The notes beneath the pieces were generated by a model. The model was not told the DNA's origin and ran no database searches. It saw only the letters and a list, made by a program, of their open reading frames with translations. Shown piece after piece: positions 52,600-61,463 of a DNA stretch of 64,000 bases (the stretch's first letter is position 1; every line of letters begins with the position of its first letter). The translations under genes and the position numbers were made by a program. Origin of the DNA: Fulvivirga maritima (GTDB taxonomy: Bacteria; Bacteroidota; Bacteroidia; Cytophagales; Cyclobacteriaceae); assembly GCF_021389955.1 (NCBI RefSeq), contig NZ_CP089980.1:2165001-2229000 (forward strand), in the 5' to 3' direction.

Positions 52600-53072
52600 T
52601 TTATAATTAATACGGTAGCATAAGCAGAAACTCCATCTTCTCTGCCTACAAAACCTAGTTTTTCTGTAGTAGTGGCTTTTATAGATAAATCTTCTTCAGG
52701 GATTTCCATCACCTTAGCCAGGCAGGCTTTCATTTCTGGTATGTGTGGATTAACCTTGGGTTGCTGAAGGCAAATGGTGCTATCAATATTGCTGATTTTC
52801 CATCCTTTCTCACGGATAAGCTTCATTACCTCTTTCAGCAAGATTTTACTATCTATACCCTTATATTGAGGATCTTTATCAGAGAAATGAAAGCCAATAT
52901 CACGCATATTAGCGGCTCCCAATAGTGCATCGCAAATAACATGAATAAGCACGTCGGCATCAGAGTGGCCTACAGCCCCTTTGGTGTGCGCCAGCTTAAT
53001 GCCTCCCAGCCAAAAATCATAGCCCTCTTGTAGCTGATGTACATCATACCCAAAACCTGTTCTTATTTTCAT
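52596..53072 (-). CDS. ispF: 2-C-methyl-D-erythritol 2,4-cyclodiphosphate synthase
   Basis: A 158-residue enzyme of the MEP isoprenoid pathway. The signature FGYDVHQL and the zinc motif GHSDADVLIHVICDALLGA are present, as are the DIGFHFSDKDPQYKG and STICLQQPKV segments. Four-base overlaps link it to the M16 protease before it and mnmD after it. Confidence 0.97.
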   Translation of the reverse strand: MKIRTGFGYDVHQLQEGYDFWLGGIKLAHTKGAVGHSDADVLIHVICDALLGAANMRDIGFHFSDKDPQYKGIDSKILLKEVMKLIREKGWKISNIDSTICLQQPKVNPHIPEMKACLAKVMEIPEEDLSIKATTTEKLGFVGREDGVSAYATVLIIK

Positions 53073-54316
53073 GCGTTCTTTTCTTTTGATTTATAATATA
53101 AAACCGAGCAGTTGGTTTCTCTCAGGATCTGGGGAGCTAAGGCTTCCATGCGTTCTTTAGTTACTTCCTGAATAAGTTCTGCTTCCTGGTTTACAAAGTT
53201 AGTGTCGCCAGATAGCGAGGCAAAAGCCAGCGCTCGGGCTCTATTTAATAGCTCTACTTCTGAAAATACTAAAGTAGATTCTGCCTGATTTTTTACTTTT
53301 TCTAATTCTGAATCTTCTATACCGTTTGCCAGTAAGTCATTGATAATGGTCCATACATGCTCTTCAGCTTTTTCTATAGGCACATTTTCTGATACCCTAC
53401 CCGTAATAACCAGAAGCCCAGGATCCATAGACCCGGTAACATAAGCATTGATAGAGCTAAAGATTGATTGTTCTTTAACCAGCTTCTGATATAAGCGAGA
53501 AGATTTTTCACGACCCAAAATATCACTGATAAGATCTACTGAAGTATAGTCAGGGTCAAACTTGCCAGGCATATGAAAGGCCATGGTAAGCATGTCTGAA
53601 GGAACATCTTCAACTATTTCCATAAACCTTCTTTCGTTTTGAACGGGTTCTTTCGGAAGATTGCGAACATACGCTTCACCTCTGGGGATGGGGCCAAACC
53701 ATTTTTCTGCCAGTGCTTTCACCTCTTCAGTATCAACATGGCCGGCTACTACCATAATGGCCTGGTTGGGCACATAGTGTTTGTAGAAGAAAGCCTTAAC
53801 GTCATCCATGGTAGCGTCTTCAATATGGCGAATTTCTTTACCAATAGTAGGCCATTGGTAAGGATGCGCTTTATAAGCTAGCGGTCTGAATTTCAGCCAC
53901 AAGTCACCATAAGGTTGATTAAGATACCTTTGTTTAAACTCTTCTATAACTACTTTCTGTTGCGTTTCCAGCACTTTTGGGTCAAAAGAAAGTCCTAGCA
54001 TCCTATCAGACTCTAGCCAAAAACCGGTTTCCAGGTTTTGAGGAGGCACGGTAAGGTAGTAGTTAGTGACATCAGGGTTAGTGAAGGCATTATTTTCGCC
54101 TCCGGCTTCCTGTAAAGGTTCATCATAATTAAGGATGTTTTTGGAGCCTCCAAACATGAGGTGCTCAAAAAGGTGAGCGAACCCGGTTTTTTCTGGAGAT
54201 TCATCCCTCGAACCTACATCATATAAAATGTTAATTACCGCAGACTGTACACTTTTGTCTTCATGTACTATAACCCGCAACCCATTATCTAAAGTGAAGC
54301 TGTTGTATTTGATCAT
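53069..54316 (-). CDS. M16 family zinc peptidase (catalytic)
   Basis: A 415-residue M16 peptidase with an intact zinc motif HLFEH (in TGFAHLFEHLMFGGSKN) and the downstream Glu in the VIEEFKQRY helix. The second domain has the R/Y-type segment ILGREKSSRLYQKLV. I use the ATG at 54316; the frame reaches back to 54346, but a -7-like box (54324-54331) lies between them and homologues begin near MIKYNSFTLDNGLRVIV. No signal peptide is apparent in the short form. It could pair with the zinc-free M16 protein at 1018. Confidence 0.9.
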   Translation of the reverse strand: MIKYNSFTLDNGLRVIVHEDKSVQSAVINILYDVGSRDESPEKTGFAHLFEHLMFGGSKNILNYDEPLQEAGGENNAFTNPDVTNYYLTVPPQNLETGFWLESDRMLGLSFDPKVLETQQKVVIEEFKQRYLNQPYGDLWLKFRPLAYKAHPYQWPTIGKEIRHIEDATMDDVKAFFYKHYVPNQAIMVVAGHVDTEEVKALAEKWFGPIPRGEAYVRNLPKEPVQNERRFMEIVEDVPSDMLTMAFHMPGKFDPDYTSVDLISDILGREKSSRLYQKLVKEQSIFSSINAYVTGSMDPGLLVITGRVSENVPIEKAEEHVWTIINDLLANGIEDSELEKVKNQAESTLVFSEVELLNRARALAFASLSGDTNFVNQEAELIQEVTKERMEALAPQILRETNCSVLYYKSKEKNA

Positions 54317-54323
54317 TAGCAGA

Positions 54324-54331
54324 CAAAAATA
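54324..54331 (-). promoter_or_regulatory. Possible -7 box of the M16-ispF-mnmD operon
   Basis: The minus strand reads TATTTTTG (TAnnTTTG), 7 bases before the ATG at 54316. If used, the message is nearly leaderless and the upstream start at 54346 is excluded. Confidence 0.35.
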
Positions 54332-54346
54332 AAAATATAACATCAC

Positions 54347-54376
54347 TTTGCAGATATAGCCAATACTTTAATTTTG
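54347..54376 (+). promoter_or_regulatory. Promoter of the fused E1 gene
   Basis: A -33 TTTG (54347-54350) and a -7 TAATTTTG (54369-54376) are 18 bases apart, close to the Bacteroidota spacing of 19-21. Transcription would start near 54382, which favours the ATG at 54399 over the TTG at 54378. Confidence 0.55.
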
Positions 54377-54398
54377 TTTGAAATCAATAGACGGATAT

Positions 54399-56375
54399 AT
54401 GAATTTTGATCGCAAGGAGTACTCGGATCAGTTGTTGAAGACATTGTACGAAGGGCTTTTGAGACCACGTATGATAGAAGAAAAAATGTTGATTTTACTC
54501 CGGCAGGGCAAAGTGAGTAAGTGGTTTTCAGGTATAGGACAGGAAGCTATTTCTGTTGGCGCTACTTCTGCACTTCATTCAGATGAATATATTCTGCCTA
54601 TGCATAGAAATCTCGGGGTGTTCACCTCACGTAATATTCCATATAGAAAATTATTTGCTCAGTTTCAGGGTAAGCTTTCTGGCTTTACTAAAGGGAGGGA
54701 TCGGTCTTTTCATTTTGGTAGTAATGAGCACCATATTATAGGCATGATCTCACACCTGGGGCCTCAGCTGTCCGTAGCTGATGGTATTGCTTTAGCTAAT
54801 AAATTGAATGGAGAGCAAAAAGCTACTGTGGTCTTTACTGGTGATGGCGGTGCAAGTCAGGGGGAATTTCATGAAGCATTAAATGTGGCTGCCGTTTGGG
54901 ACTTGCCAGTAATATTTGTGATTGAAAATAATGGTTATGGTCTTTCTACGCCAGTGAGCGAACAGTTTAGGTGTGCTAGTTTTGTAGATAAAGGCGTTGG
55001 TTACGGTATAGATGCCATTAAGATTGATGGTAATAATGTGCTAGAGGTCTACAACACTATTTCGCAGCTGGCTGATAATATGAGGGCTAACCCCAAGCCA
55101 GTAATTGTAGAGGCCATTACTTTTAGGATGAGAGGCCATGAAGAAGCCTCGGGTACTAAATATGTGCCTAAAGAACTGCTTGATAAATGGGCACTAAAAG
55201 ATCCTGTAGAAAATTATGAGGCCTATCTTCTTAAAGAAAAGGTAATAACAAAGGCCTATGTTGATAAACTTCGAAAGGCCATTCTAAAAGAAATTGATGA
55301 GGGCTTAAAGACTGCTTTTGCTGAAGGAGTGCCAGAAGCATCAGTAGAAAATGAGCTTAATGATGTGTATGCACCTCATGATTATAAAGAGACTAAACCT
55401 ACTGGTGAAAAAACATCTGAAAGGAGATTAGTCGATGCAATCTCTGATGGGCTGAAGCAAAGCTTGGAGAGATTTCCTGAGCTGGTGGTAATGGGGCAGG
55501 ATATAGCTGAATATGGTGGTGTTTTTAAAGTGACTGAAGGTTTTGTGGAGCTTTTTGGAAAGGAAAGGATAAGAAATACACCTCTTTGTGAATCTGCTAT
55601 TATTGGTATTGGGTTAGGTATGTCCATTAAGAACCAAAAGAGCGTTATAGAAATGCAATTTGCTGATTTTGTGACTTGTGGTTTTAATCAGATAGTGAAT
55701 AACCTGGCTAAATCTCATTACCGATGGCAGCAAAATGCTGATGTGGTAATAAGGATGCCTGCTGGTGCGGGAGTTGGAGCGGGTCCTTTTCATAGCCAGT
55801 CAAACGAAGCATGGTTTTTTCATACGCCGGGGCTAAAGGTGGTTTACCCGTCATCTCCGGCAGAGGCTAAAGGTTTATTGGCTGCCGCAATTGAAGATCC
55901 TAATCCTGTCATTTATTTTGAGCATAAATATTTATATCGCTCATTAAGTGAGCAGGTGGCTGATGATTATTATACTACTGAAATAGGTAAAGCCAGATTA
56001 GTAGAAGAGGGCGAGCAGCTATCTATAATTACTTATGGTATGGGCGTGCATTGGGCTAAAGAAGTGGTGAAGAGCTTAGGAGCATCTGCTGATATTTTAG
56101 ATTTGCGCACACTACTGCCCTGGGATAAAGAAGCCGTAGAAAAAACAGTGCAGAAAACGAATAGAGTATTACTTTTGCATGAAGATTGTCTTACCGGAGG
56201 TATCGCTGGGGAGTTGGCTGCATGGATTGCAGAACATTGCTTTAAATATTTAGATGCGCCAGTATTCAGAGTAGCCAGCCTGGATAGTGCAGTGCCGTTT
56301 GCCTCTTCACTGGAAGAAAACTTTCTCCCTAAAGGAAGGCTCAAACAAAAAATTGAGGAATTGCTGGAATTTTAA
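54399..56375 (+). CDS. Branched-chain 2-oxoacid dehydrogenase E1, alpha and beta subunits fused
   Basis: A 658-residue fusion. The alpha half (about 1-330) has the thiamine diphosphate motif GDGGASQGEFHEALNVAAVW ending in ENNG (near 146-180) and MRGHEEASGTKYVP; the beta half (about 340-655) has GQDIAEYGGVFKVTEG, TPLCESAIIGIGLGMS and AGAGVGAGPFHSQSNEAWF. Such fusions are normal in Bacteroidota for the branched-chain keto-acid complex (2-oxoisovalerate type); the exact keto acid is inferred. It needs a lipoylated E2, encoded elsewhere; lipA is 4 kb downstream. Confidence 0.9.
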   Translation: MNFDRKEYSDQLLKTLYEGLLRPRMIEEKMLILLRQGKVSKWFSGIGQEAISVGATSALHSDEYILPMHRNLGVFTSRNIPYRKLFAQFQGKLSGFTKGRDRSFHFGSNEHHIIGMISHLGPQLSVADGIALANKLNGEQKATVVFTGDGGASQGEFHEALNVAAVWDLPVIFVIENNGYGLSTPVSEQFRCASFVDKGVGYGIDAIKIDGNNVLEVYNTISQLADNMRANPKPVIVEAITFRMRGHEEASGTKYVPKELLDKWALKDPVENYEAYLLKEKVITKAYVDKLRKAILKEIDEGLKTAFAEGVPEASVENELNDVYAPHDYKETKPTGEKTSERRLVDAISDGLKQSLERFPELVVMGQDIAEYGGVFKVTEGFVELFGKERIRNTPLCESAIIGIGLGMSIKNQKSVIEMQFADFVTCGFNQIVNNLAKSHYRWQQNADVVIRMPAGAGVGAGPFHSQSNEAWFFHTPGLKVVYPSSPAEAKGLLAAAIEDPNPVIYFEHKYLYRSLSEQVADDYYTTEIGKARLVEEGEQLSIITYGMGVHWAKEVVKSLGASADILDLRTLLPWDKEAVEKTVQKTNRVLLLHEDCLTGGIAGELAAWIAEHCFKYLDAPVFRVASLDSAVPFASSLEENFLPKGRLKQKIEELLEF

Positions 56376-56432
56376 TTAAATTAGTGCGTTTAAAGGCTAA
56401 TTGAATTCTAATTTTTTAAGTGATCAGCCGGA

Positions 56433-58937
56433 TTGAAGTTTACCTATCAAATACCATTTTTTGCAAAATTGCCAATAATAAGGACATTATTCTATGGAAT
56501 GCTGCTCCTGTTTTTTATTGGTATGGCTTCTCCCGTGGCTCATGCTCAGGGCAAGAGATCTGAATATGAAAGGGTAAAGGCCAAGAAAAATAAAAAGAAT
56601 AGAAGGCTTAAAAGAAGAGGTGATAGAGGAAAGTCTAACCGCCGCAAATTAAGAGCTACTAAGTTTAAAATTAGATCACGCCAGGGAGAAAGAGCCTTTC
56701 ATGGAGATATCACTGGCAGGAAATTCAGGTCAAAAAGATCTACCAGGCCTCAATGGGGGGCGCGTATTGCTTCACCTAATCCTTACGCAGGTCGGAAAAG
56801 AATGAGCGAGGGCAGCAGAGCCAAAGCTAACAGGCAAACACCAAGATATAGCTCAAGAAAAAGAGAGCGAGCAGGTAAAGCCGCTGGCCGAGCTTTTAAT
56901 AGAAACTCAGTAAGAACTACTTTTACAGGAAAACGATATAGGCAAAATAATATGTCTGCCACGCGTGATCCGGAAAGACCGCGTAAAGTAAAAAGAATAT
57001 CACCTCGTTCGGCATCAGGCTCATATAATGTAAGAAGAAAGCGGAGTCCTTATAATGCTTTCAGGAAGAGAAGCCCTTGGGAAAAGGCATTTCAGGGTGA
57101 TATTACCGGAAGAAAATTCAGAACGAAAAGAACCAACGAAAGGCAGTCAATTAAGAGGCCTGGAAGAATAAAATATACTTCATCAGGAGGCAGAAGGGGA
57201 GACAGAGCTTATAATGGTAATGTGCAAAGTGGGTATAATTCCGTAACCAAAAGAAGAGAACGTGCCTGGAAAAATGATATCAGTGGGCATAAGCTCAGAA
57301 TAAGAAATTCTAAAAGACCAGATTTTGGAGGATCTCAATTTAATGCCTATCCTACTGGCAAGCGCAAAGGAGACAAAGCCTATAGAGGCAAACTGAAAGG
57401 TGGAGGTTTTAAATCTGAAAGCTCAAGAAAAGAGCGAAGCGGTAAGCCATTGCCTAAGTTAGGCTCTCCTTCTGTAGGTAGTGGGTTTAAAGGAAGGGTA
57501 AGAGCAGGCAAGCCACTCAAAGGAGGAGGCAGCATTAGCGGGAAAAGAAGAAATAATAATGGAAGAGCAATACAAAGTAGAGCGCCAAGATCGCAAGATA
57601 CTCGTATTGCAGGCTTTCAGGGTAATGTAAAAGGTGGCCGCATTCTAAAAGGGGGAGGTAGCATCAGTGGTCGTTCTAGAAATAACCGTGGTAGACCAAT
57701 TGATGGCCGAGGCCCCAGAAGGCAAGATAATCAAACTGCTAAATTTCAGGGTAATGCCAGAGGTGGCCGTATTCTTAAAGGAGGAGGCAGCATTAGTGAT
57801 AGATCTAGAAATAATAAAGGCAGACCTTTAGAAGGTAGAGGACCAAGAAGACAGGATAATCAGACAGCTAAGTTCCAGGGAAATGTAAAAGGTGGCCGTG
57901 TATTGAAAGGTGGCGGTAGTATTAGCGATCGTTCCAGAAATAACAAAGGCAGACCACTGGAAGGACGTGGAACTAGAAGGCAAGATAATCAAATAGCTAA
58001 ATTTCAAGGCAATGTAAAAGGAGGTCGTGTGTTTAAAGGCGGTGGCAGTATTAGTGATAGATCCCGGAATAATAAAGGCAGGCCTGTTGATAGCAGAGCA
58101 CCAAGAAAGCAAGACAATCGAATAGCCAAATTCCAGGGAAATGTAAAGGCCGGAAAAGTTTTGAAAGGTGGCGGTAGTATAAGTGGTCAATTATGGAATA
58201 ATAAAGGTCAGCCTATTGATAGCCGCATACCTAGAGATCAAGATAAGAAGTCAGCAGCCTTCCAGGGAAATATTAAGGTGCGAAAAAATCTGGTGAAGAA
58301 AAATGCGGCTAAGTCGGCCAATTTTACTGGTCACATAAAAATGTACCCTTACATGAATAAGACAGGACCAGACGATGCTCATGTGTATAGAGGAGGCATG
58401 AAGAGGAGCTTTAAATATAAAAAGGCACCAAATGCAGCTGACGAGTCTATTAAAGTAAGGAAGCCAAATAAGGAATTTTTCAAAACAGGAAAGTATAGTG
58501 GTAACGTTAAAGACAGAAGAGTATTTAAACAAAACCCTTCTGCAGCCAGAGAGTCATTAAAAAACAGGCCTGCAGGTAAAGGAACTGCCAAGGGTATGGA
58601 TTTTCAAGGCCGATTTAAAGCTAATGTTAATTACAAAACCCGACCACACGCAGCTGATAATGCTTCTAAGGGCAAAGGACCTTCAAGGGCAGCTATCAAA
58701 GCAAGTAGTTATCAGGGTAATATTAAAATGCGTAAAAAATGGGTGGGCAATAGGCACCCTGACTTCAAGTATATAAGTATGAAGTCTAACGGTAAGAGGG
58801 AAAAAGAAAAAGTGTTTAGCTTTAAAATTTTATGGTCTAAATGGTTTAAGAAAGAGGAAAATCAGCCTCTTAATGTGAAGCAGAAGGAGAGAAAACCTAG
58901 GTACGATAAAAAAGAAGAAGGACTTTGGAACGATTAG
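56433..58937 (+). CDS. Extremely basic secreted repeat protein, unknown function
   Basis: An 834-residue protein I do not recognise. The N-terminus has a hydrophobic export signal (about 17-38, ending AHAQ); the rest is dominated by Lys, Arg, Gly, Ser and Asn with few acidic residues. Residues 351-608 are six tandem 43-residue repeats (core FQGNVKGGRVLKGGGSIS, then RNNKGRP and RRQDN). Outside them the same aromatic-x-Gly-x-hydrophobic-basic core recurs in degenerate form (AFHGDITGRKF, AFQGDITGRKF, AYRGKLKGG, YSGNVKDRR, FQGRFKANV, YQGNIKMRK). There are no cysteines and no recognisable enzyme motif. The frame opens with TTG at 56433; the next ATG (56499) would still keep a signal-like segment. 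It lies 57 bases after the E1 gene and 3 before ytxJ. No T9SS domain is evident at its C-terminus. Confidence 0.85.
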   Translation: MKFTYQIPFFAKLPIIRTLFYGMLLLFFIGMASPVAHAQGKRSEYERVKAKKNKKNRRLKRRGDRGKSNRRKLRATKFKIRSRQGERAFHGDITGRKFRSKRSTRPQWGARIASPNPYAGRKRMSEGSRAKANRQTPRYSSRKRERAGKAAGRAFNRNSVRTTFTGKRYRQNNMSATRDPERPRKVKRISPRSASGSYNVRRKRSPYNAFRKRSPWEKAFQGDITGRKFRTKRTNERQSIKRPGRIKYTSSGGRRGDRAYNGNVQSGYNSVTKRRERAWKNDISGHKLRIRNSKRPDFGGSQFNAYPTGKRKGDKAYRGKLKGGGFKSESSRKERSGKPLPKLGSPSVGSGFKGRVRAGKPLKGGGSISGKRRNNNGRAIQSRAPRSQDTRIAGFQGNVKGGRILKGGGSISGRSRNNRGRPIDGRGPRRQDNQTAKFQGNARGGRILKGGGSISDRSRNNKGRPLEGRGPRRQDNQTAKFQGNVKGGRVLKGGGSISDRSRNNKGRPLEGRGTRRQDNQIAKFQGNVKGGRVFKGGGSISDRSRNNKGRPVDSRAPRKQDNRIAKFQGNVKAGKVLKGGGSISGQLWNNKGQPIDSRIPRDQDKKSAAFQGNIKVRKNLVKKNAAKSANFTGHIKMYPYMNKTGPDDAHVYRGGMKRSFKYKKAPNAADESIKVRKPNKEFFKTGKYSGNVKDRRVFKQNPSAARESLKNRPAGKGTAKGMDFQGRFKANVNYKTRPHAADNASKGKGPSRAAIKASSYQGNIKMRKKWVGNRHPDFKYISMKSNGKREKEKVFSFKILWSKWFKKEENQPLNVKQKERKPRYDKKEEGLWND
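57483..58256 (+). repeat. Six tandem 129-base coding repeats
   Basis: Six in-frame copies of a 129-base unit (43 codons), with the copies of the same codon exactly 129 bases apart (for example 57741 and 57870). Central copies are the most alike; the first and last are more diverged (GFKGRVRAGK at the start, ISGQLWNNKGQP in the sixth), the usual pattern of internal duplication. Confidence 0.92.
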
Positions 58938-58940
58938 AAT

Positions 58941-59282
58941 ATGGAATGGAATAAAATAGATAACCCTGATCAAATAAACACATTAAAGGAAGAGTCTAAA
59001 GGACAAATGGTTATGCTATTTAAGCATAGTACCACTTGCCCTATTAGTAGCATGGCGCTTAACAGACTGGAGCGATCATGGCAAGATGATGATGCCCAGG
59101 TGATAAAGCCATATTTTCTAGACCTTTTAAAATACCGCAGTATTTCTAATGAAATAGCTGATGCTTTTAGTGTACAGCATGAATCACCTCAAGTGATCCT
59201 TATTAAGGAAGGGGAAGCTGTTTATAACAACTCCCACATGGGTATAAATTACGCTGAGATAATAGGCCAGGCTAAAAGTTAA
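58941..59282 (+). CDS. ytxJ: Bacillithiol system redox-active protein YtxJ
   Basis: A 113-residue thioredoxin-fold protein with a single active-site Cys (C33) in the YtxJ motif FKHSTTCPISSMAL, and the cis-Pro region HESPQVILI. YtxJ proteins are monothiol bacilliredoxins thought to remove bacillithiol from proteins. It begins 3 bases after the basic repeat gene, so the two are probably co-transcribed. The convergent osmC-family gene overlaps its end by 11 bases. Confidence 0.92.
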   Translation: MEWNKIDNPDQINTLKEESKGQMVMLFKHSTTCPISSMALNRLERSWQDDDAQVIKPYFLDLLKYRSISNEIADAFSVQHESPQVILIKEGEAVYNNSHMGINYAEIIGQAKS

Positions 59283-59679
59283 AGCTGATAGTTTGCTTTA
59301 TGTCCGGTGACAAGCTAAGCGCTACGGGGCAAGTTTTGGCAGCTCTTTTAAGTACTTCTATTTGTTTAGGAGTAGCCTCCAGATGATCATGAGAAAAGGA
59401 AATAATAATTTCACTGATTTTTCTGGGATTAGCCGACATAACTTTTGTAACTTCTGCTTTGAGCCCTTTGATATCAACATTTTCCTGTGCGGCCTTAATG
59501 CCCATTATGGTAATCATACAGTTGGTTAAAGCAGACGCGATTAGGTCAGTAGGCGAGAAAGCCTCTCCTTTACCGTTGTTATCAACCGGGGCATCAGTAA
59601 TAATGGTATTGTTAGATTTTAGGTGAGTAGCACTACTGCGTAGATCACCTAAATACTCAGAAGTCATAGAGTGTGTCAT
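59272..59679 (-). CDS. OsmC family hydroperoxide-reductase-like protein
   Basis: A 135-residue OsmC-fold protein with the two conserved cysteines: C54 (SALTNCMITIMG) and C117 (KTCPVALSL). Such proteins reduce organic hydroperoxides with the help of small thiols or lipoyl partners. It lies next to and convergent with ytxJ, hinting at thiol and peroxide defence, though they are on opposite strands. Length is typical. Confidence 0.9.
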   Translation of the reverse strand: MTHSMTSEYLGDLRSSATHLKSNNTIITDAPVDNNGKGEAFSPTDLIASALTNCMITIMGIKAAQENVDIKGLKAEVTKVMSANPRKISEIIISFSHDHLEATPKQIEVLKRAAKTCPVALSLSPDIKQTISFNF

Positions 59680-59774
59680 AATAGGGGATTAGATAAAAAC
59701 TAAAATTGAGCTATTTTCGTTAATAACTCTAAAATCCTTAAATTTATAAATTATTACTTTTTCTGTTGCTTAGT

Positions 59775-60491
59775 ATGGGCAAAAAGCTATTATTAATACT
59801 TATTTTATTCACTCCTTTTTTTGGGTTTGCTCAGTCATTGGAGGCTGATAACTATGAATCTGAATTTATATGGGGAGTAAATAAAAATACTGCTGGTGGA
59901 CTTATTGGTGGTGTAGTGGCGCGTAAGTCTAAAAGGCTTACTGACAGAATGTACCAGAGTTTTGGCCTGGAGCTCATGAACGTAAAGCACGAACGTGAAC
60001 TGAGAGTGACATCTTATCAAGGAGGAGGTCAGTTTATATACGGAAAAAGTAATTATCTGTATGCTATCAGATTACAATATGGCCGCGAATTAGTCTTATT
60101 CAGAAAAGCACCCGACCAAGGTGTGGAGATTAAAGCCATAGGCGCTATTGGTCCTTCAATAGGATTACTCACCCCATATTATGTTAGCTACTTTGCTAAT
60201 AATACAGATTATGACCTTAGCTATGCTCCTTACTCAGATCAGGATTTTAGCACGATCTACGGATCAGGAAGAATTTTTCAAGGCCTTTTTGAATCACAGC
60301 TTAGAATTGGTGCTAATCTGAAAGCGGCTCTTAGCTTTGAGCTTGGCTCGCAGAAAAGTCATGTTACCGGTTTTGAAGTAGGCTTTTTGTTAGATGCCTA
60401 CGCCGGGGAGATAGAGCTTATGCCAGCTTATGATAACAGCTCTGTTTTCCCTACTGCTTTCATTACACTTTTCTATGGCAGGAGAAGATAA
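59775..60491 (+). CDS. Small secreted outer-membrane-type protein, unknown
   Basis: A 238-residue protein with a signal peptide (about 1-20, ending FAQS). The remainder consists of alternating strands (GGGQFIYGKSNYLYAIRLQYGREL; LRIGANLKAALSFELG) and ends in FYGRRR, suggesting an eight- to ten-strand barrel. I do not recognise the family. I use the ATG at 59775, not the TTG nine bases upstream. It is followed 65 bases later by lipA. Confidence 0.72.
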   Translation: MGKKLLLILILFTPFFGFAQSLEADNYESEFIWGVNKNTAGGLIGGVVARKSKRLTDRMYQSFGLELMNVKHERELRVTSYQGGGQFIYGKSNYLYAIRLQYGRELVLFRKAPDQGVEIKAIGAIGPSIGLLTPYYVSYFANNTDYDLSYAPYSDQDFSTIYGSGRIFQGLFESQLRIGANLKAALSFELGSQKSHVTGFEVGFLLDAYAGEIELMPAYDNSSVFPTAFITLFYGRRR

Positions 60492-60523
60492 TTGAAATAG
60501 TGAGGTCTTAAAAATTTATTTTC

Positions 60524-60531
60524 TAGTTTTG
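60524..60531 (+). promoter_or_regulatory. Possible -7 box of lipA
   Basis: TAGTTTTG fits TAnnTTTG and lies 26 bases before lipA. No -33 TTTG at the usual distance. Confidence 0.35.
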
Positions 60532-60556
60532 TGTTGAGAATAATCATACCCTACTT

Positions 60557-61444
60557 ATGATAGAACTACCAGTAATTTCTGAAGGAGAACAAAAGAAAAA
60601 ACGTAAACCAGACTGGCTTAGAGTAAAATTACCTATTGGTAAGGAGTATGCTAAAGTGAGAAAACTGGTTGATAACCATAAATTACATACTATTTGTGAA
60701 AGTGGAAGCTGCCCTAATATGGGAGAATGCTGGGGTGCCGGTACGGCTACTTTCATGATTTTAGGTAATGTGTGTACCAGAAGTTGTACTTTCTGTGCCG
60801 TAGCTACGGGCAGGCCTCCTGAGTATGACGAAGAAGAGCCTAAACGTGTAGCTGAAGCCATTAAGTTGATGGGAGTAAAGCATGCCGTGCTTACTTCTGT
60901 AAACAGAGATGAGCTGAAGGATAGAGGTGCAGAGATATGGTACCAAACGGTGAAATTGACTAAAGAGCTTAGCCCTGAGACTACTATAGAAACCTTAATC
61001 CCTGATGTAAAAGGAAATTGGGATGCTTTATATAGAATGATTGAGCCAGGGCAGGAAGTGGTTTCGCATAATATAGAAACTGTAGAAAGACTTTATAGAA
61101 GAGTTAGACCTCAGGCCAAATACCATAGAAGTCTGGAGCAAATTAAAAAGACTAAAGAGGCAGGCATGAGAACTAAAACAGGAATTATGCTTGGCGTGGG
61201 CGAAACTCAGGATGAAGTGCACAAGGCTATGGATGATCTGGCTGCTAATGGATTAGATATCCTTACGCTGGGGCAGTATTTACAGCCAACAAAAATGCAC
61301 CTTGAAGTGGCTGAGTTTATTCACCCTGATCAGTTTGATGCATATAGAGAAGAAGGTTTGAAAAGAGGACTTAAATATGTTGAGTCTGGGCCATTGGTGA
61401 GATCATCATATCATGCAGAGAGACATGTGAATGTGCCAATCTAA
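60557..61444 (+). CDS. lipA: Lipoyl synthase
   Basis: A 295-residue radical-SAM enzyme that inserts two sulfur atoms into octanoyl groups on lipoyl domains. Both iron-sulfur motifs are intact: the auxiliary cluster in [13 protein letters not shown] and the radical-SAM CxxxCxxC in [17 protein letters not shown]. Other marks are [15 protein letters not shown] and [12 protein letters not shown] at the end. It supports the E1-linked dehydrogenase complex and the glycine cleavage system (gcvP, 63265). Confidence 0.98.
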   Translation: MIELPVISEGEQKKKRKPDWLRVKLPIGKEYAKVRKLVDNHKLHTICESGSCPNMGECWGAGTATFMILGNVCTRSCTFCAVATGRPPEYDEEEPKRVAEAIKLMGVKHAVLTSVNRDELKDRGAEIWYQTVKLTKELSPETTIETLIPDVKGNWDALYRMIEPGQEVVSHNIETVERLYRRVRPQAKYHRSLEQIKKTKEAGMRTKTGIMLGVGETQDEVHKAMDDLAANGLDILTLGQYLQPTKMHLEVAEFIHPDQFDAYREEGLKRGLKYVESGPLVRSSYHAERHVNVPI

Positions 61445-61463
61445 TTGATGAAGAAATAAAAAT

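Noticed and set aside
57483-58256. Regular repeats that might suggest a CRISPR array
   Set aside because: The 129-base units are contiguous, in frame and code for protein; there are no short identical repeats with unique spacers.
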